Below are positions 34,628-42,943 of a DNA stretch of 64,000 nt, one piece after another. A program made the position numbers and the translations under genes. How positions within the stretch are numbered: position 1 is the first letter of the stretch; each line of letters begins with the position of its first letter. The notes beneath the pieces are model-generated. The model was given only the letters and a program-made list of their open reading frames with translations. It was not told where the DNA came from and ran no database searches. Source of the DNA: Radicibacter daui (GTDB taxonomy: Bacteria; Pseudomonadota; Alphaproteobacteria; Radicibacterales; Radicibacteraceae); the NCBI GenBank assembly GCA_030657355.1, contig CP131057.1:1-64000 (forward strand), read 5' to 3'.

Positions 34628-35800
34628 TCAGCCGACAGCCTTCAGGGCCCGGGCGAGGGTATCAATCTGTCCGGGCAGCAGCCCGGCGATGTTGATGCGC
34701 CCGGCAGCCGTGCCATAGACTCCGAACTCGAGCCGGAGCCGTTCCATCTGCTGCCCGTCAAGCGGCAGAAGCGAGAACATGCCCTTTTGCCGGCGCAGCA
34801 CCTGCAGCCGTTCCGGCGCGCCCAGGGTCGCCAGTGCATCGGCAAGGCTGCGGCGGGTATCGGCAACCCGGCGGCGGGCCGCTTCCAGCTCTTCCCGCCA
34901 CGGGGCCGGCTGCTCAAAAAGCGAAACCGCAATCGCGGCACCATGGTCGGGCGGCATGGAATAGTTTGCGCGGGTGATGTTTTCCAGCGTCGAGCGGATA
35001 TTGCCGAGGAAGGAGCCATCCGGCGCGATGACCATGGCGGCGCCGGTGCGCTCGCAATAAAGCCCCATATTCTTGGAGCAGCTGGCCGCAACAAACACGG
35101 TGTCGAGCTGGTCCACCATGTGGCGCAGGCCCTGCGCATCCTCCTCCAGCCCCTCGCCGAAACCCTGGTAGGCCATGTCGATCAGCGGGGTAATCCGCTT
35201 GCGGGCACAGAAACGGGCAATCTCTTTCCATTGTTCGAAGGTCGGATCAATGCCGGTCGGGTTGTGGCAACAGCCATGCAGGATCACCACGTCCCCGGCT
35301 GCCGCCGCATCAAGATCGGCGAAGGCAGCCTCCAGATCGAGGCCATGATCGTTTTCAATCCAGCGGAAGGGCCGGACCGGCAGGCCGGCGGCCGCCATCA
35401 GCGGCTTGTGGTTCACATAGCTGGGGTCGGTGTTCCAGGCGGTGGTGCCGGGGGAAATGCGGGCGATAAAATCCGCCAGCAACCGCAGCGCCCCGGTGCC
35501 GCCGACGGTCTGGATGGTGCATTGACGGCCAAGGGCCGGCGCATTGGCACCCAGCAGCAGGTTTGCCATTCCGGCGTTGAAGGCGTGGTTGCCGGAAAGG
35601 GCCCGGTAGGATTTGGAAAGCGCCGCCGAGGCAAGCCGCACCTCGGCCTCCTGCACCGCCCGCATTACCGGGGTATTGCCGGAAGCGTCGCGATAAACGC
35701 CGACGACGAGATCGATCTTTTCGCGGCGACCATCGGCGCGAAAGCTGTTGATCAGATCCCATAACGGGTCGGGAGCGGCGGCGGGAAAGTTGTTGAGCAT
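34628..35800 (-). CDS. Aromatic/aspartate aminotransferase, class I
   Basis: PLP enzyme of 390 residues related to AspC/TyrB. The PLP lysine is Lys243 (ASCSKNMGLY), the cofactor-binding segments TVGGTGALRLLADF and HGCCHNPTG are present, and the arginine that holds the substrate carboxylate is expected near the C terminus. It would interconvert an aromatic amino acid or aspartate with its keto acid. A DMT exporter gene lies upstream on the same strand, 15 bp away, with a divergent Lrp regulator beyond it, so amino-acid balance is a likely theme. Confidence 0.9.
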   Translation of the reverse strand: MLNNFPAAAPDPLWDLINSFRADGRREKIDLVVGVYRDASGNTPVMRAVQEAEVRLASAALSKSYRALSGNHAFNAGMANLLLGANAPALGRQCTIQTVGGTGALRLLADFIARISPGTTAWNTDPSYVNHKPLMAAAGLPVRPFRWIENDHGLDLEAAFADLDAAAAGDVVILHGCCHNPTGIDPTFEQWKEIARFCARKRITPLIDMAYQGFGEGLEEDAQGLRHMVDQLDTVFVAASCSKNMGLYCERTGAAMVIAPDGSFLGNIRSTLENITRANYSMPPDHGAAIAVSLFEQPAPWREELEAARRRVADTRRSLADALATLGAPERLQVLRRQKGMFSLLPLDGQQMERLRLEFGVYGTAAGRINIAGLLPGQIDTLARALKAVG

Positions 35801-35815
35801 GGCGTTTCCCTGTTG

Positions 35816-36736
35816 TCAGCGGCGAGTGGGGCGATTGGAGAGAATGACGCCTGCGGTGATGAGGGCGATGGCGGCAAGCGTGGCGAAAGAGAGGGGCTCA
35901 CCCAGCAGCGGGATCGCCAGTAGCGCGGCCAGCGCCGGGGCGAGGGAGCCGATCGTTGCGCTTTTGTTGGCACCGAGGCGGGAGATGGCAAAGGCATAAC
36001 CGACGGTCGACACCAACCCGACGCCAATGCCCTGGATCAGGAGAAAGGGCGCGGCGTCGAACAGCGTGACCTTGCTGAAATCAACCTGTGTCAGCCCGCA
36101 CAGCATCAGGACTGTCATGACGATCAGCGACCCTGCGGAAACAAGCAGGCCGTTCGAGATCGCATCAAGGCCGGTTCGCCTGAGGCCGATGGTGTAGGCG
36201 CCCCAGAGCAGGCTGGCGGCGAGCAGAAAACCGACACCGCTCATCGTGCCGGCATCGACGGCCTTGGGCTGACCGATCACCATCCCGACGGCACCGCAAA
36301 GGATAAGCGCGAGCGGCAGCAGTTTGCGCCGCTCGACAAGCTTGCGCTCGAAGAGGCGGGAGAGCAGGGCAACCGCCACCGGGCTCGTGCCGGCAATGAG
36401 CGCGCCGACAAAGGCGGCAGACGTGGTGCGGGCACCTTCGGTCGCGATGAAGAAAAACGGCACGCCACCCAGCAGAACGAGGAGCGCGTCTTTCGGCGCG
36501 ACTTTCCGCAGTTTGCCGAGACGTTTTGCCGACAGGGGCAGCAGAAAGAGCAGGGGCAGGGCGAAGCGGATCAGCGCGACATCGGCAGGGCTGAGCGGGG
36601 AGGCGCCGATGGCCCTGAGGGTAAGGGCAAAGCCCGCCCACACAAACACCACGATCCCAAGCACGACATAACCGGCGAGCGCCGATGGATGCCCTTTGAC
36701 CTCGGGCCTGCCCAGAATGATCGCCGCGTCGGACAT
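35816..36736 (-). CDS. EamA/DMT-family membrane transporter
   Basis: Inner-membrane protein of 306 residues with about ten hydrophobic helices in two EamA repeats (first from YVVLGIVVFVWAGFALTLRA, second from GVGFLLAASLLWGAYTIGLR). Such transporters often export amino acids or metabolites. It diverges from an Lrp-family gene, the usual layout for a regulated exporter, and is co-linear with the aminotransferase. Substrate unknown. Confidence 0.85.
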   Translation of the reverse strand: MSDAAIILGRPEVKGHPSALAGYVVLGIVVFVWAGFALTLRAIGASPLSPADVALIRFALPLLFLLPLSAKRLGKLRKVAPKDALLVLLGGVPFFFIATEGARTTSAAFVGALIAGTSPVAVALLSRLFERKLVERRKLLPLALILCGAVGMVIGQPKAVDAGTMSGVGFLLAASLLWGAYTIGLRRTGLDAISNGLLVSAGSLIVMTVLMLCGLTQVDFSKVTLFDAAPFLLIQGIGVGLVSTVGYAFAISRLGANKSATIGSLAPALAALLAIPLLGEPLSFATLAAIALITAGVILSNRPTRR

Positions 36737-36851
36737 GCTTTTCCCCTGCTTTTCGATGGAGAAAGATTACCGTTATTGGCGGGACAGTTTCTTGCTAATA
36801 TTGCCAGTGATGAGCGAATGTTTGGCAGATTCTGCCAGGAAAGAGCCTTTT

Positions 36852-37307
36852 ATGGACGACAAGGACCGGCAGATCATCTCGGCCCTGCAAAAGGATGGCC
36901 GGCTGACGAACCAGGAACTGTCGGAGAAGATATCGCTCTCGCCCTCCCCCTGCCTGCGCCGGCTGCGGCAGCTGGAAGAGGACGGGATTATCCGCGGCTA
37001 TACCGCGATCGTGGATGAGGAGGCCTATGGCCTGCCGATCACGGCTTTTGTGCGCATCCGGCTGGAGCGGCATTCAAAGGCCACCGTGGCCACCTTCGAG
37101 GCGAAGGTCAGGGCGCTCGACCGTATCCAGGACTGTTACGTGATGACCGGCGAGGCGGATTATCTGCTGCGGGTGCTCGTCGAAAGCCTGAAGGACTATG
37201 AGCACTTCGTGCGGGATGAATTACACAATATCGCGGGCATTGCCGCCATCGACACCAGCTTCGCTTACGGCACCGTAAAACGGTCGACGGTCTTTCCGCG
37301 CATCTGA
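36852..37307 (+). CDS. Lrp/AsnC-family transcriptional regulator
   Basis: Regulator of 151 residues. The helix-turn-helix reads DRQIISALQKDGRLTNQELS followed by SLSPSPCLRRLRQLEEDGII, and a C-terminal RAM ligand-binding domain follows (ITAFVRIRLERH through RVLVESLKDYEHFV). The start at 36852 is preferred because conserved residues begin there. It diverges from the EamA transporter, and the 115-bp gap presumably holds the shared operator. Confidence 0.92.
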   Translation: MDDKDRQIISALQKDGRLTNQELSEKISLSPSPCLRRLRQLEEDGIIRGYTAIVDEEAYGLPITAFVRIRLERHSKATVATFEAKVRALDRIQDCYVMTGEADYLLRVLVESLKDYEHFVRDELHNIAGIAAIDTSFAYGTVKRSTVFPRI

Positions 37308-37391
37308 GCGCGCCGGGACCTGGCGTGCGGATAGTTCCGGAAACTCGTTCGCTTTTTCGGTGTGAATCGAAAGAGCACTAGCTGTAGCGGC

Positions 37392-37736
37392 TCATTTCGC
37401 CAGCATACGTACCAGCATCTGTCTTATGTGATCCTGAGCGCCGTGGAAGATTGCCACAACAATGATTGTATTGCTGCTTTCTGCTGGCAGAAACCAGATG
37501 GCGGATTTGTCCCGCCGAAGAAACCGGATGCCTGTGTAAATATCGGACCGTTGCGTTCCGATATATGGGGTGTCGGTCAGGCGATTGATTTCGCGCCGTA
37601 AGTTGTCGATTCGCTCAGCGGCGCGTTCCAGCGCCTCGTCGTGCGCTTCTCCAAGTTTGATATAGGCAGTGAACAGATGGTCGAAGATTTGCTCGAAATC
37701 GCGTTCAGCGGCTTCTGAATATTCAAGAGTCCACAC
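37392..37736 (-). CDS. Type II toxin, ParE/RelE family
   Basis: Toxin of about 114 residues starting at GTG (37736), or about 122 if a TTG at 37760 is used. The fold begins TLEYSEAAERDFEQIFDHLF and continues with the basic strand GIRFLRRDKSAIWFLP expected of ParE. ParE toxins act on DNA gyrase, RelE on ribosome-bound mRNA; the sequence fits the ParE branch better. It overlaps the antitoxin gene by 14 nt and follows it, the usual parDE order. Confidence 0.85.
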   Translation of the reverse strand: MWTLEYSEAAERDFEQIFDHLFTAYIKLGEAHDEALERAAERIDNLRREINRLTDTPYIGTQRSDIYTGIRFLRRDKSAIWFLPAESSNTIIVVAIFHGAQDHIRQMLVRMLAK

Positions 37737-37998
37737 GGGCGGCCCGGCGCTTGCGCTCAATCATTGCTCCGACACGGCTTTCCATTTCCGCTGCAGAGAT
37801 CGTCGGTCCGTTCAATCGCCGCGCGACCAGTTCTCGAAGCGCAGCCGTTTCCGCTGTCTCGTTTTCCGTCTTCTGGCGAAGTAACTCCAGCCCGTGCTGA
37901 ATAACAGAACTCATACTGGAATACCGGCCGTTTTCCACCAGCGAACGGGCAAATGCATCTTGTTGATCGGTCAACGAGATCGACGATTTGACACTCAT
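37723..37998 (-). CDS. ParD-family antitoxin, ribbon-helix-helix
   Basis: Antitoxin of 91 residues. The N terminus SVKSSISLTDQQDAFARSLV followed by ENGRYSSMSSVIQHGLELL is the ParD DNA-binding ribbon-helix-helix, and the acidic C terminus would wrap the toxin. The start at 37998 is the family start; an upstream frame adds 17 unsupported residues. A 15-bp palindrome 26 bp upstream is the likely autoregulatory operator. Confidence 0.88.
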   Translation of the reverse strand: MSVKSSISLTDQQDAFARSLVENGRYSSMSSVIQHGLELLRQKTENETAETAALRELVARRLNGPTISAAEMESRVGAMIERKRRAARVDS

Positions 37999-38024
37999 CC
38001 CCGTGGGCTCCTTTGCATCAAACT

Positions 38025-38039
38025 TGCTACTCAGTAGCA
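38025..38039. promoter_or_regulatory. Palindrome upstream of parD, likely autoregulatory operator
   Basis: TGCTACT and AGTAGCA flank a single central base, giving a perfect 15-bp palindrome 26 bp before the antitoxin start. ParD proteins repress their own operon through such sites. Confidence 0.65.
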
Positions 38040-38158
38040 CATTTATCAAGTCGCTTCATCGTCTATTGGTCCGGAGTAGCTGGCGGTCAGATTGGCATGG
38101 GAGCGCAGGTTCACCTGGTTCGGAAAGTTCCTGAGACCTGACAGGGGATGGCCGGGGC

Positions 38159-39277
38159 TCAGGCAAAGAGTGCCTGAACCCGCTCGCCAATCGCCAGTGA
38201 AGCCGTCAGTCCCGGCGATTCAATGCCGAAGAGATTGATGAGGCCCTCGAGGCCATGTGTCTCCGGCCCCTCAATGACGAAATCCGCCGCAGCTTCCGCC
38301 GGGCCGCCCAGTTTCGGGCGATAGCCGCTATAGGCCGGCATCAGCGCCCCGTCCGGCAGAGCCGGCCAGTAGCGACGGATGGCGGCATAGAAGCTTTCCC
38401 CGCGCGTGGGGTTTACCTGATAGTCGAGCGGCGCGGCGCCGTCCGTCTCCACCCACTCCACATCCGGGCCGAACTTGGCCTGCCCGCCAAGATCAAGCGT
38501 CAGATGCACGCCGAGCCCGGCTGCCTCCGGCACCGGATAGATGAGGCGCGAGAACGGGGAGCGCCCGGCGAGGGTGAAATAGTTGCCCTTGCAGAAATGC
38601 GCCTGCGGCACGAAATCCGGCGCCAGCCCCTCGATGCGGGCCGCCAGCTGCGGCGCAAAAAGGCCGGCACTGTTGATCAGCCACCGGCAGCCGATTTCCA
38701 TCGGCTGCGCCCCGCCGACGGAGAGGGTAAAGCCACTGCCATCCAATGGGCGGGCGGAGAGCAACGGGCTTTCGAGCGCCAGCATGGCGCCGGCGCTTTC
38801 CGCATCGCCCAGATAGGCCAGCATCAGCTGATGGCTGTCGATGATGCCGGTGGAGGGAGAAAGCAGGGCCCCGGTGGCCGAGAGCGCCGGCTCCAGGGAG
38901 CGGGCCCTTGCCCCGTCGATGATTTCCAGATCATCAACCCCGTTGACCCGTGCCTTGCCGGCAATCTCCTCCAGCTTGCCAAGCTGGGCGTCGTCAGTGG
39001 CGACGATCAGCTTGCCGAGGCGCCGGTAAGGTACGCCATGGCTCTGGCAATAGTCGTAGAGCGTCTTGCGTCCGGCGACACAGAGTTCGGCCTTCAGGCT
39101 GCCCCGGGGATAGTAGATGCCGGCATGGATCACTTCGCTGTTGCGCGAGGAGGTGCCGGTGCCGATGGCGTCCGCGGCTTCGAGAATCAGCACTTCGCGT
39201 CCCGCCATCGCCAGTGCGCGCGCGATCGCGAGACCTACGGCGCCAGCACCCACCACCACGCAGTCAACCTGGTCCAC
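38159..39277 (-). CDS. FAD-dependent oxidoreductase, LhgO-like (L-2-hydroxyglutarate oxidase family)
   Basis: Flavoprotein of 372 residues. The N-terminal FAD motif is [20 protein letters not shown], then [20 protein letters not shown], a hallmark of the LhgO/YgaF group, and the C terminus [20 protein letters not shown] matches. L-2-hydroxyglutarate is oxidised to 2-oxoglutarate by close members. The gene stands alone between the toxin-antitoxin pair and the LexA-box region. Confidence 0.88.
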   Translation of the reverse strand: MDQVDCVVVGAGAVGLAIARALAMAGREVLILEAADAIGTGTSSRNSEVIHAGIYYPRGSLKAELCVAGRKTLYDYCQSHGVPYRRLGKLIVATDDAQLGKLEEIAGKARVNGVDDLEIIDGARARSLEPALSATGALLSPSTGIIDSHQLMLAYLGDAESAGAMLALESPLLSARPLDGSGFTLSVGGAQPMEIGCRWLINSAGLFAPQLAARIEGLAPDFVPQAHFCKGNYFTLAGRSPFSRLIYPVPEAAGLGVHLTLDLGGQAKFGPDVEWVETDGAAPLDYQVNPTRGESFYAAIRRYWPALPDGALMPAYSGYRPKLGGPAEAAADFVIEGPETHGLEGLINLFGIESPGLTASLAIGERVQALFA

Positions 39278-39429
39278 GGTTAGCCAAGCTCCTCAGCCGT
39301 CAGGCAAATCTTCCGCCTGTCTTAGCACGGTTGCCCCCCGGTGCCAGCGTCGGCTGCCGGGTGAGGGGGCGCGGCAAACAGACCGGACAGGGCCCGAAAC
39401 GGGCGCTTTCTGTGAGGTTCTCCACAGAT

Positions 39430-39444
39430 GTTCTTATTTTGTTC
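39430..39444 (+). promoter_or_regulatory. LexA (SOS) box, GTTC-N7-GTTC
   Basis: The sequence GTTC TTATTTT GTTC matches exactly the alphaproteobacterial LexA operator. A -35-like TTGTTC (39439-39444) overlaps it and a -10-like TATGGC lies 18 bp on, so LexA binding would block this promoter. It faces the small plus-strand genes at 39480-39925. Confidence 0.75.
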
Positions 39445-39479
39445 TTGTTCTCGCCCCGTTGCTATGGCAAATAAGGGTC

Positions 39480-39560
39480 ATGCAGCCGCGGGATCTTGTC
39501 CCGCCCGGCCTTGAAGGGCCGGCAAACCCTTTCCGCGTGATGGGGAGCGAGATGAAATGA
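39480..39560 (+). CDS. Possible 26-residue leader ORF under the LexA box
   Basis: A short frame beginning MQPRDLVPPG and ending with a stop overlapping the next start. It lies 35 bp after the LexA box, with a weak AAGG upstream. It may be a translated leader or simply untranslated RNA. It is not hydrophobic, unlike the SOS peptide SidA of Caulobacter, so it is not a recognised cell-division inhibitor. Confidence 0.3.
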   Translation: MQPRDLVPPGLEGPANPFRVMGSEMK

Positions 39561-39925
39561 TCATTGCCGATAATCTCTTCATGGCCGCCGGCCTCAACCT
39601 CTCCGCCGTTCACCGGGCCGTGCTGGATTGTGCGCGCCGGCCGGACTGGTCGCTGCATGCCGATGGCAGTGCTTCCCAGCCCAATCCCGGCACCCCCTGG
39701 GTCACGGCCATTACTGCCGAGCCGGGCGGCGGTTATGCCGTGCGCCAGCAGCCGGCCGAGGCTGTCGAGGCGCGGGACCGGCCGGGAGTGAGCGCTGCAG
39801 GCGCGAACCGGAACGAGCCTGTGCTCGGTTACGCCATCCGCACCGGCGGTTCGCCCGGCGCCCTGGTGGGCTGGGCGGAGGCGGCGGTTTCCGGCTGGCA
39901 GAGCGCCGGTGTGCTGGCGGCCTGA
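39557..39925 (+). CDS. Unknown small protein, probably SOS-regulated
   Basis: Protein of 122 residues, no family recognised. It is moderately acidic, with an alanine- and glycine-rich C-terminal half and no membrane segment or signal peptide. A good GGGGAG ribosome-binding site lies 9 bp before the ATG, and a LexA box and promoter-like elements lie about 110 bp upstream. A terminator follows at 40068. Those controls support a real, damage-inducible gene; the function is unknown. Confidence 0.6.
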   Translation: MIIADNLFMAAGLNLSAVHRAVLDCARRPDWSLHADGSASQPNPGTPWVTAITAEPGGGYAVRQQPAEAVEARDRPGVSAAGANRNEPVLGYAIRTGGSPGALVGWAEAAVSGWQSAGVLAA

Positions 39926-40067
39926 GAACATTGGAACGCGCAAATGCGGCTTCCCCTCGTTTCTTCCCCGGACCTTTCGGCTTCCCTCGGCCGGAAAACG
40001 TCAAAAAGCCGGTTGGTCCGCCGGCCTCCCAACGGCATCAAGGCCAATAAACTTCGTCCTGTTCATT

Positions 40068-40099
40068 GGCCCCGGCTGTCCACCGGGGCCTTTCTTTTT
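40068..40099 (+). terminator. Rho-independent terminator after the SOS-controlled gene
   Basis: GGCCCCGG (40068-40075) pairs with CCGGGGCC (40083-40090) around a 7-nt loop and is followed by TTTCTTTTT. Confidence 0.9.
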
Positions 40100-40409
40100 G
40101 CGGGGTTGTTGCCCTCTGGCGCAGCGCCCTCACAATCCCGGTTTTGTCGGCATATGTAGGCATCCGTTGTGTTTCGTCGGCGGGCTATGGGTTGAAACGC
40201 CTCGAAAAAAGCAACATTTGCAGCATCATGGGCTGGCAGATGGCAACATGCCGGCCAACATCCGTGCCTTGCCCGGCCGAGGCACATACGGAACACCGGC
40301 CCTGAAAGGATGCGCATGCAGGATCGCTGTCGGGGGGGCACCTCGAAGGAAAAGGGCAGGGTAATGTCGCGGCCCTGTGCGCTGCGCGCTGCCAGCCTGC
40401 GGGGCGCCC
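40100..40409. other. Intergenic region upstream of the YcjX gene, no gene seen
   Basis: About 310 bp after the terminator with short open frames on both strands but no family features. It probably holds the promoter of the YcjX/YcjF pair. No clear operator was recognised. Confidence 0.45.
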
Positions 40410-41825
40410 ATGTTTGAAGCCTTGTTCGACAGCGCCGGCCGCATGGCTGGCGACCTGATGGAAGGGCGTATCCGTCTCGGCGTCACCGGCCTCAGCCGGT
40501 CAGGCAAGACGGTCTTCATCACCGCCCTCGTCGATCATCTGCTGAACCCGTCACGTTTGCCGCTGCTGACCGCCCGGGCCGAAGGGCGGCTGCATGCCGC
40601 GCTGCTGCGCCCGCAGCCGGACCCGCAGGTGCCCCGCTTCGATTACGAGGCGGCGCATGCCGCCATCAACGGCCTTTCCGGCACCGCCGGCTGGCCGCCG
40701 GGCACCACCCGCCTTTCAGAGCTTCGGCTTTCGCTGCGCTATCGCCCGCATGCGCTCTGGCGCCAGTGGGGCAGCGATGCCGTGCTCAATCTCGATATCT
40801 ATGACTATCCCGGTGAATGGCTGCTCGACCTGCCGATGCTGCGGCAGAATTTTGCCGACTGGTCGGCGCAGGCGTTCCACATCATGCATGGAAACCAGCG
40901 CCGCCCGCTGGCCGCTCCCTTCCTTGAGGCGCTGCAGACGGTAGAGGCGGCAGAACCTGCCAGCGAGGCCGTCGCGGCGGATCTTGCCCGGCGCTACACG
41001 GCCTATCTTTTTGCCTGCCGGGATTCCGAAACGCCCTTTTCCCATCTGCAGCCCGGGCGGTTTCTGGTGCCGGGCGAAGCCGAAGGGGCGCCGATGCTTA
41101 CCTTCGCGCCACTCATTCCTGCCGCTTTCGATCCAGGGCGGGGCAGCCTGTGGCGATTGATGGAAGAACGGTACGAGGCCTACAGGGCACGCCTCGTCAA
41201 ACCCTTCTTTGAAACGGTGTTTTCCCGGCTGGATGCCCAGATCGTGCTTGTCGATCTGCTGGACCATCTGAAGGCCGGGCCGGCGAGCGTGCGCGATCTC
41301 GGGCTCGCGATAACCGAAACGCTGGACTGTTTTCGCCACGGCTCCAACAGCTTCCTTTCCAGCCTGCTCGGCCCGCTCTGGCGCCCGCGGGTGGAAAAGC
41401 TGCTGTTCGCCGCCACCAAGGCCGATCATTTGCCGCGCGACATGCATGCCGCTTATGGTGGCCTGCTGGCGGCCATGGTGGCGGAGGCGCGCCGTAAAGC
41501 CGATTTCAATGGCGCGGCAACGGCCGCGATGGCCATTGCCTCGGTCCGTGCCACGCAGGAAGCCGATGTGACGCGGGATGGGGAAGTCCTGCGCTGCGTG
41601 ACCGGCACGCCGCTGGGCGGCGGGGCGCCGGTGGCGGCTTTTGCCGGTGCACTACCGGCCAGCCTGTCGGAGGCCGATCTGGCGGCTGCCAGCGCGGCCG
41701 GCCAGTTCTCCAGCATTTCCTTTGCCCCGCCGCCCCGTGCCGGGCTGGTCGCTCCGGGCGAACCGCTGCCGCATCTGGGGCTCGACCGGGCCTTGCAGTT
41801 CCTGATCGGGGAGGCGCTGGCATGA
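40410..41825 (+). CDS. YcjX-family P-loop protein
   Basis: Protein of 471 residues of the YcjX/DUF463 family, a predicted GTP- or ATP-binding protein. The P-loop is GLSRSGKT at residues 27-34, followed by FITALVDHLLNPSRLPLL, a conserved family stretch, and LNLDIYDYPGEWLLDLPML. The role is unclear, though family members are linked to membrane stress. The start at 40410 is chosen because the family begins there. The downstream YcjF gene overlaps by 4 nt (ATGA). Confidence 0.88.
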   Translation: MFEALFDSAGRMAGDLMEGRIRLGVTGLSRSGKTVFITALVDHLLNPSRLPLLTARAEGRLHAALLRPQPDPQVPRFDYEAAHAAINGLSGTAGWPPGTTRLSELRLSLRYRPHALWRQWGSDAVLNLDIYDYPGEWLLDLPMLRQNFADWSAQAFHIMHGNQRRPLAAPFLEALQTVEAAEPASEAVAADLARRYTAYLFACRDSETPFSHLQPGRFLVPGEAEGAPMLTFAPLIPAAFDPGRGSLWRLMEERYEAYRARLVKPFFETVFSRLDAQIVLVDLLDHLKAGPASVRDLGLAITETLDCFRHGSNSFLSSLLGPLWRPRVEKLLFAATKADHLPRDMHAAYGGLLAAMVAEARRKADFNGAATAAMAIASVRATQEADVTRDGEVLRCVTGTPLGGGAPVAAFAGALPASLSEADLAAASAAGQFSSISFAPPPRAGLVAPGEPLPHLGLDRALQFLIGEALA

Positions 41826-42919
41826 CGCAGGATCCGGCAAAACCGGGCAGCGTCCCGGTCGTACCGTTTGTCGAGGCAGCGCCGCTGCCGCAGCGGGCAC
41901 GCCGGGCGACCGCTGCCGTGGCGGTCGCGGACCGGATGATCCGCCCCGGAGTCTTCCGTCTCGATGCGGTGGAGGCTGTGCCGGTGGTGGAAACCCCGAT
42001 GGAGCCGCCGCCGCCCCTGCCGCCCCGCCGTGCCAGCTGGGCCGCGCGGCTTGTCGGCTGGGGCATCGGCACCGGGGCGCTTGTGCTTGTGGGGCTTGCC
42101 GGCGATGCGCTGGTGGAAAAGGCGCTCTCTCAGCCGCCTGCTATCGCTGCCCTGTTGCTGGCGCCGCTTGGTCTGCTGGCGCTCGGGCTTGCCGGCATCA
42201 TTGTTGGCGAACTGGTCGCGCTGGCGCGTCTTGGCAAGGTTGGCGCCCTGCGGGCCGAGGCGGAGGCCGCGCTGGTGGCGGCCGATCTGGCAAGTGCGGC
42301 ACCGGTCATGCGCGCGCTGCGGCGCCTCTATCAGGGCCGGCGCGATCTCGAATGGGCAATTGCGCGGGCAGATTCCCACGGCGAACACGCGGCCGATGGC
42401 GCTGCCCTCATCAGCCTCTTCGACAGCGAAGTGATGGCTCGGCTGGACCGGGCAGCCGCCGATCTCATTCTTGCCGCTGCCGGCCGGTCGGCCATGGTCA
42501 CGGCGCTCAGCCCCTTTGCCGCCATTGACCTGCTGGCTACCGCCGCCATCAATCTGCGCCTCGTTGGCCAGCTTTCCCGCCTCTATGGCGGGCGCGGCGG
42601 CTGGGTTGCCACCCTGCGGCTGATGCGGCAGGTGGCCCTTGCCCTGCTGGTGACCGGCGGGCTCGACGCGACCGACGGCATTCTCGGCAATGTTTTCGGC
42701 CACACTGTGCTGCGCGGCCTGTCACGGCGGGCGGGTGAGGGCATGGTCAACGGCCTGCTCACCGTCAGGCTTGGCGTGGCCACCCAGCGCACCGTGCGGC
42801 CGCTGCCGGCCATTGTGGCGCAGCCGCTGTCGGTCAGCGCTCTCGCGCGCCGGCTTGCCGACCGGATGATGAAAAAAGACGGCAGCGAGGACGGGCCGGA
42901 GGAAGGCCAAGTCCGCTAG
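41822..42919 (+). CDS. YcjF-family inner-membrane protein (DUF697)
   Basis: Membrane protein of 365 residues of the TIGR01620 family. It has a cytoplasmic N terminus, two close hydrophobic helices (about residues 75-135, with IGTGALVLVGLAGDALVEKA) and a C-terminal DUF697 region (VTALSPFAAIDLLATAAINL). It is the standard partner of YcjX. The pair shares an ATGA overlap and probably works together at the inner membrane. Substrate or signal unknown. Confidence 0.88.
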   Translation: MTQDPAKPGSVPVVPFVEAAPLPQRARRATAAVAVADRMIRPGVFRLDAVEAVPVVETPMEPPPPLPPRRASWAARLVGWGIGTGALVLVGLAGDALVEKALSQPPAIAALLLAPLGLLALGLAGIIVGELVALARLGKVGALRAEAEAALVAADLASAAPVMRALRRLYQGRRDLEWAIARADSHGEHAADGAALISLFDSEVMARLDRAAADLILAAAGRSAMVTALSPFAAIDLLATAAINLRLVGQLSRLYGGRGGWVATLRLMRQVALALLVTGGLDATDGILGNVFGHTVLRGLSRRAGEGMVNGLLTVRLGVATQRTVRPLPAIVAQPLSVSALARRLADRMMKKDGSEDGPEEGQVR

Positions 42920-42943
42920 GCGGATATGTGACCCAGTCTGCCT

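Noticed and set aside
37737-37760. Toxin start at TTG 37760
   Set aside because: Possible, but the family fold begins at the GTG 37736, which also gives a shorter overlap with the antitoxin.
40063-40364. Short frames before the YcjX gene
   Set aside because: They begin inside or beside a terminator and have no family features.
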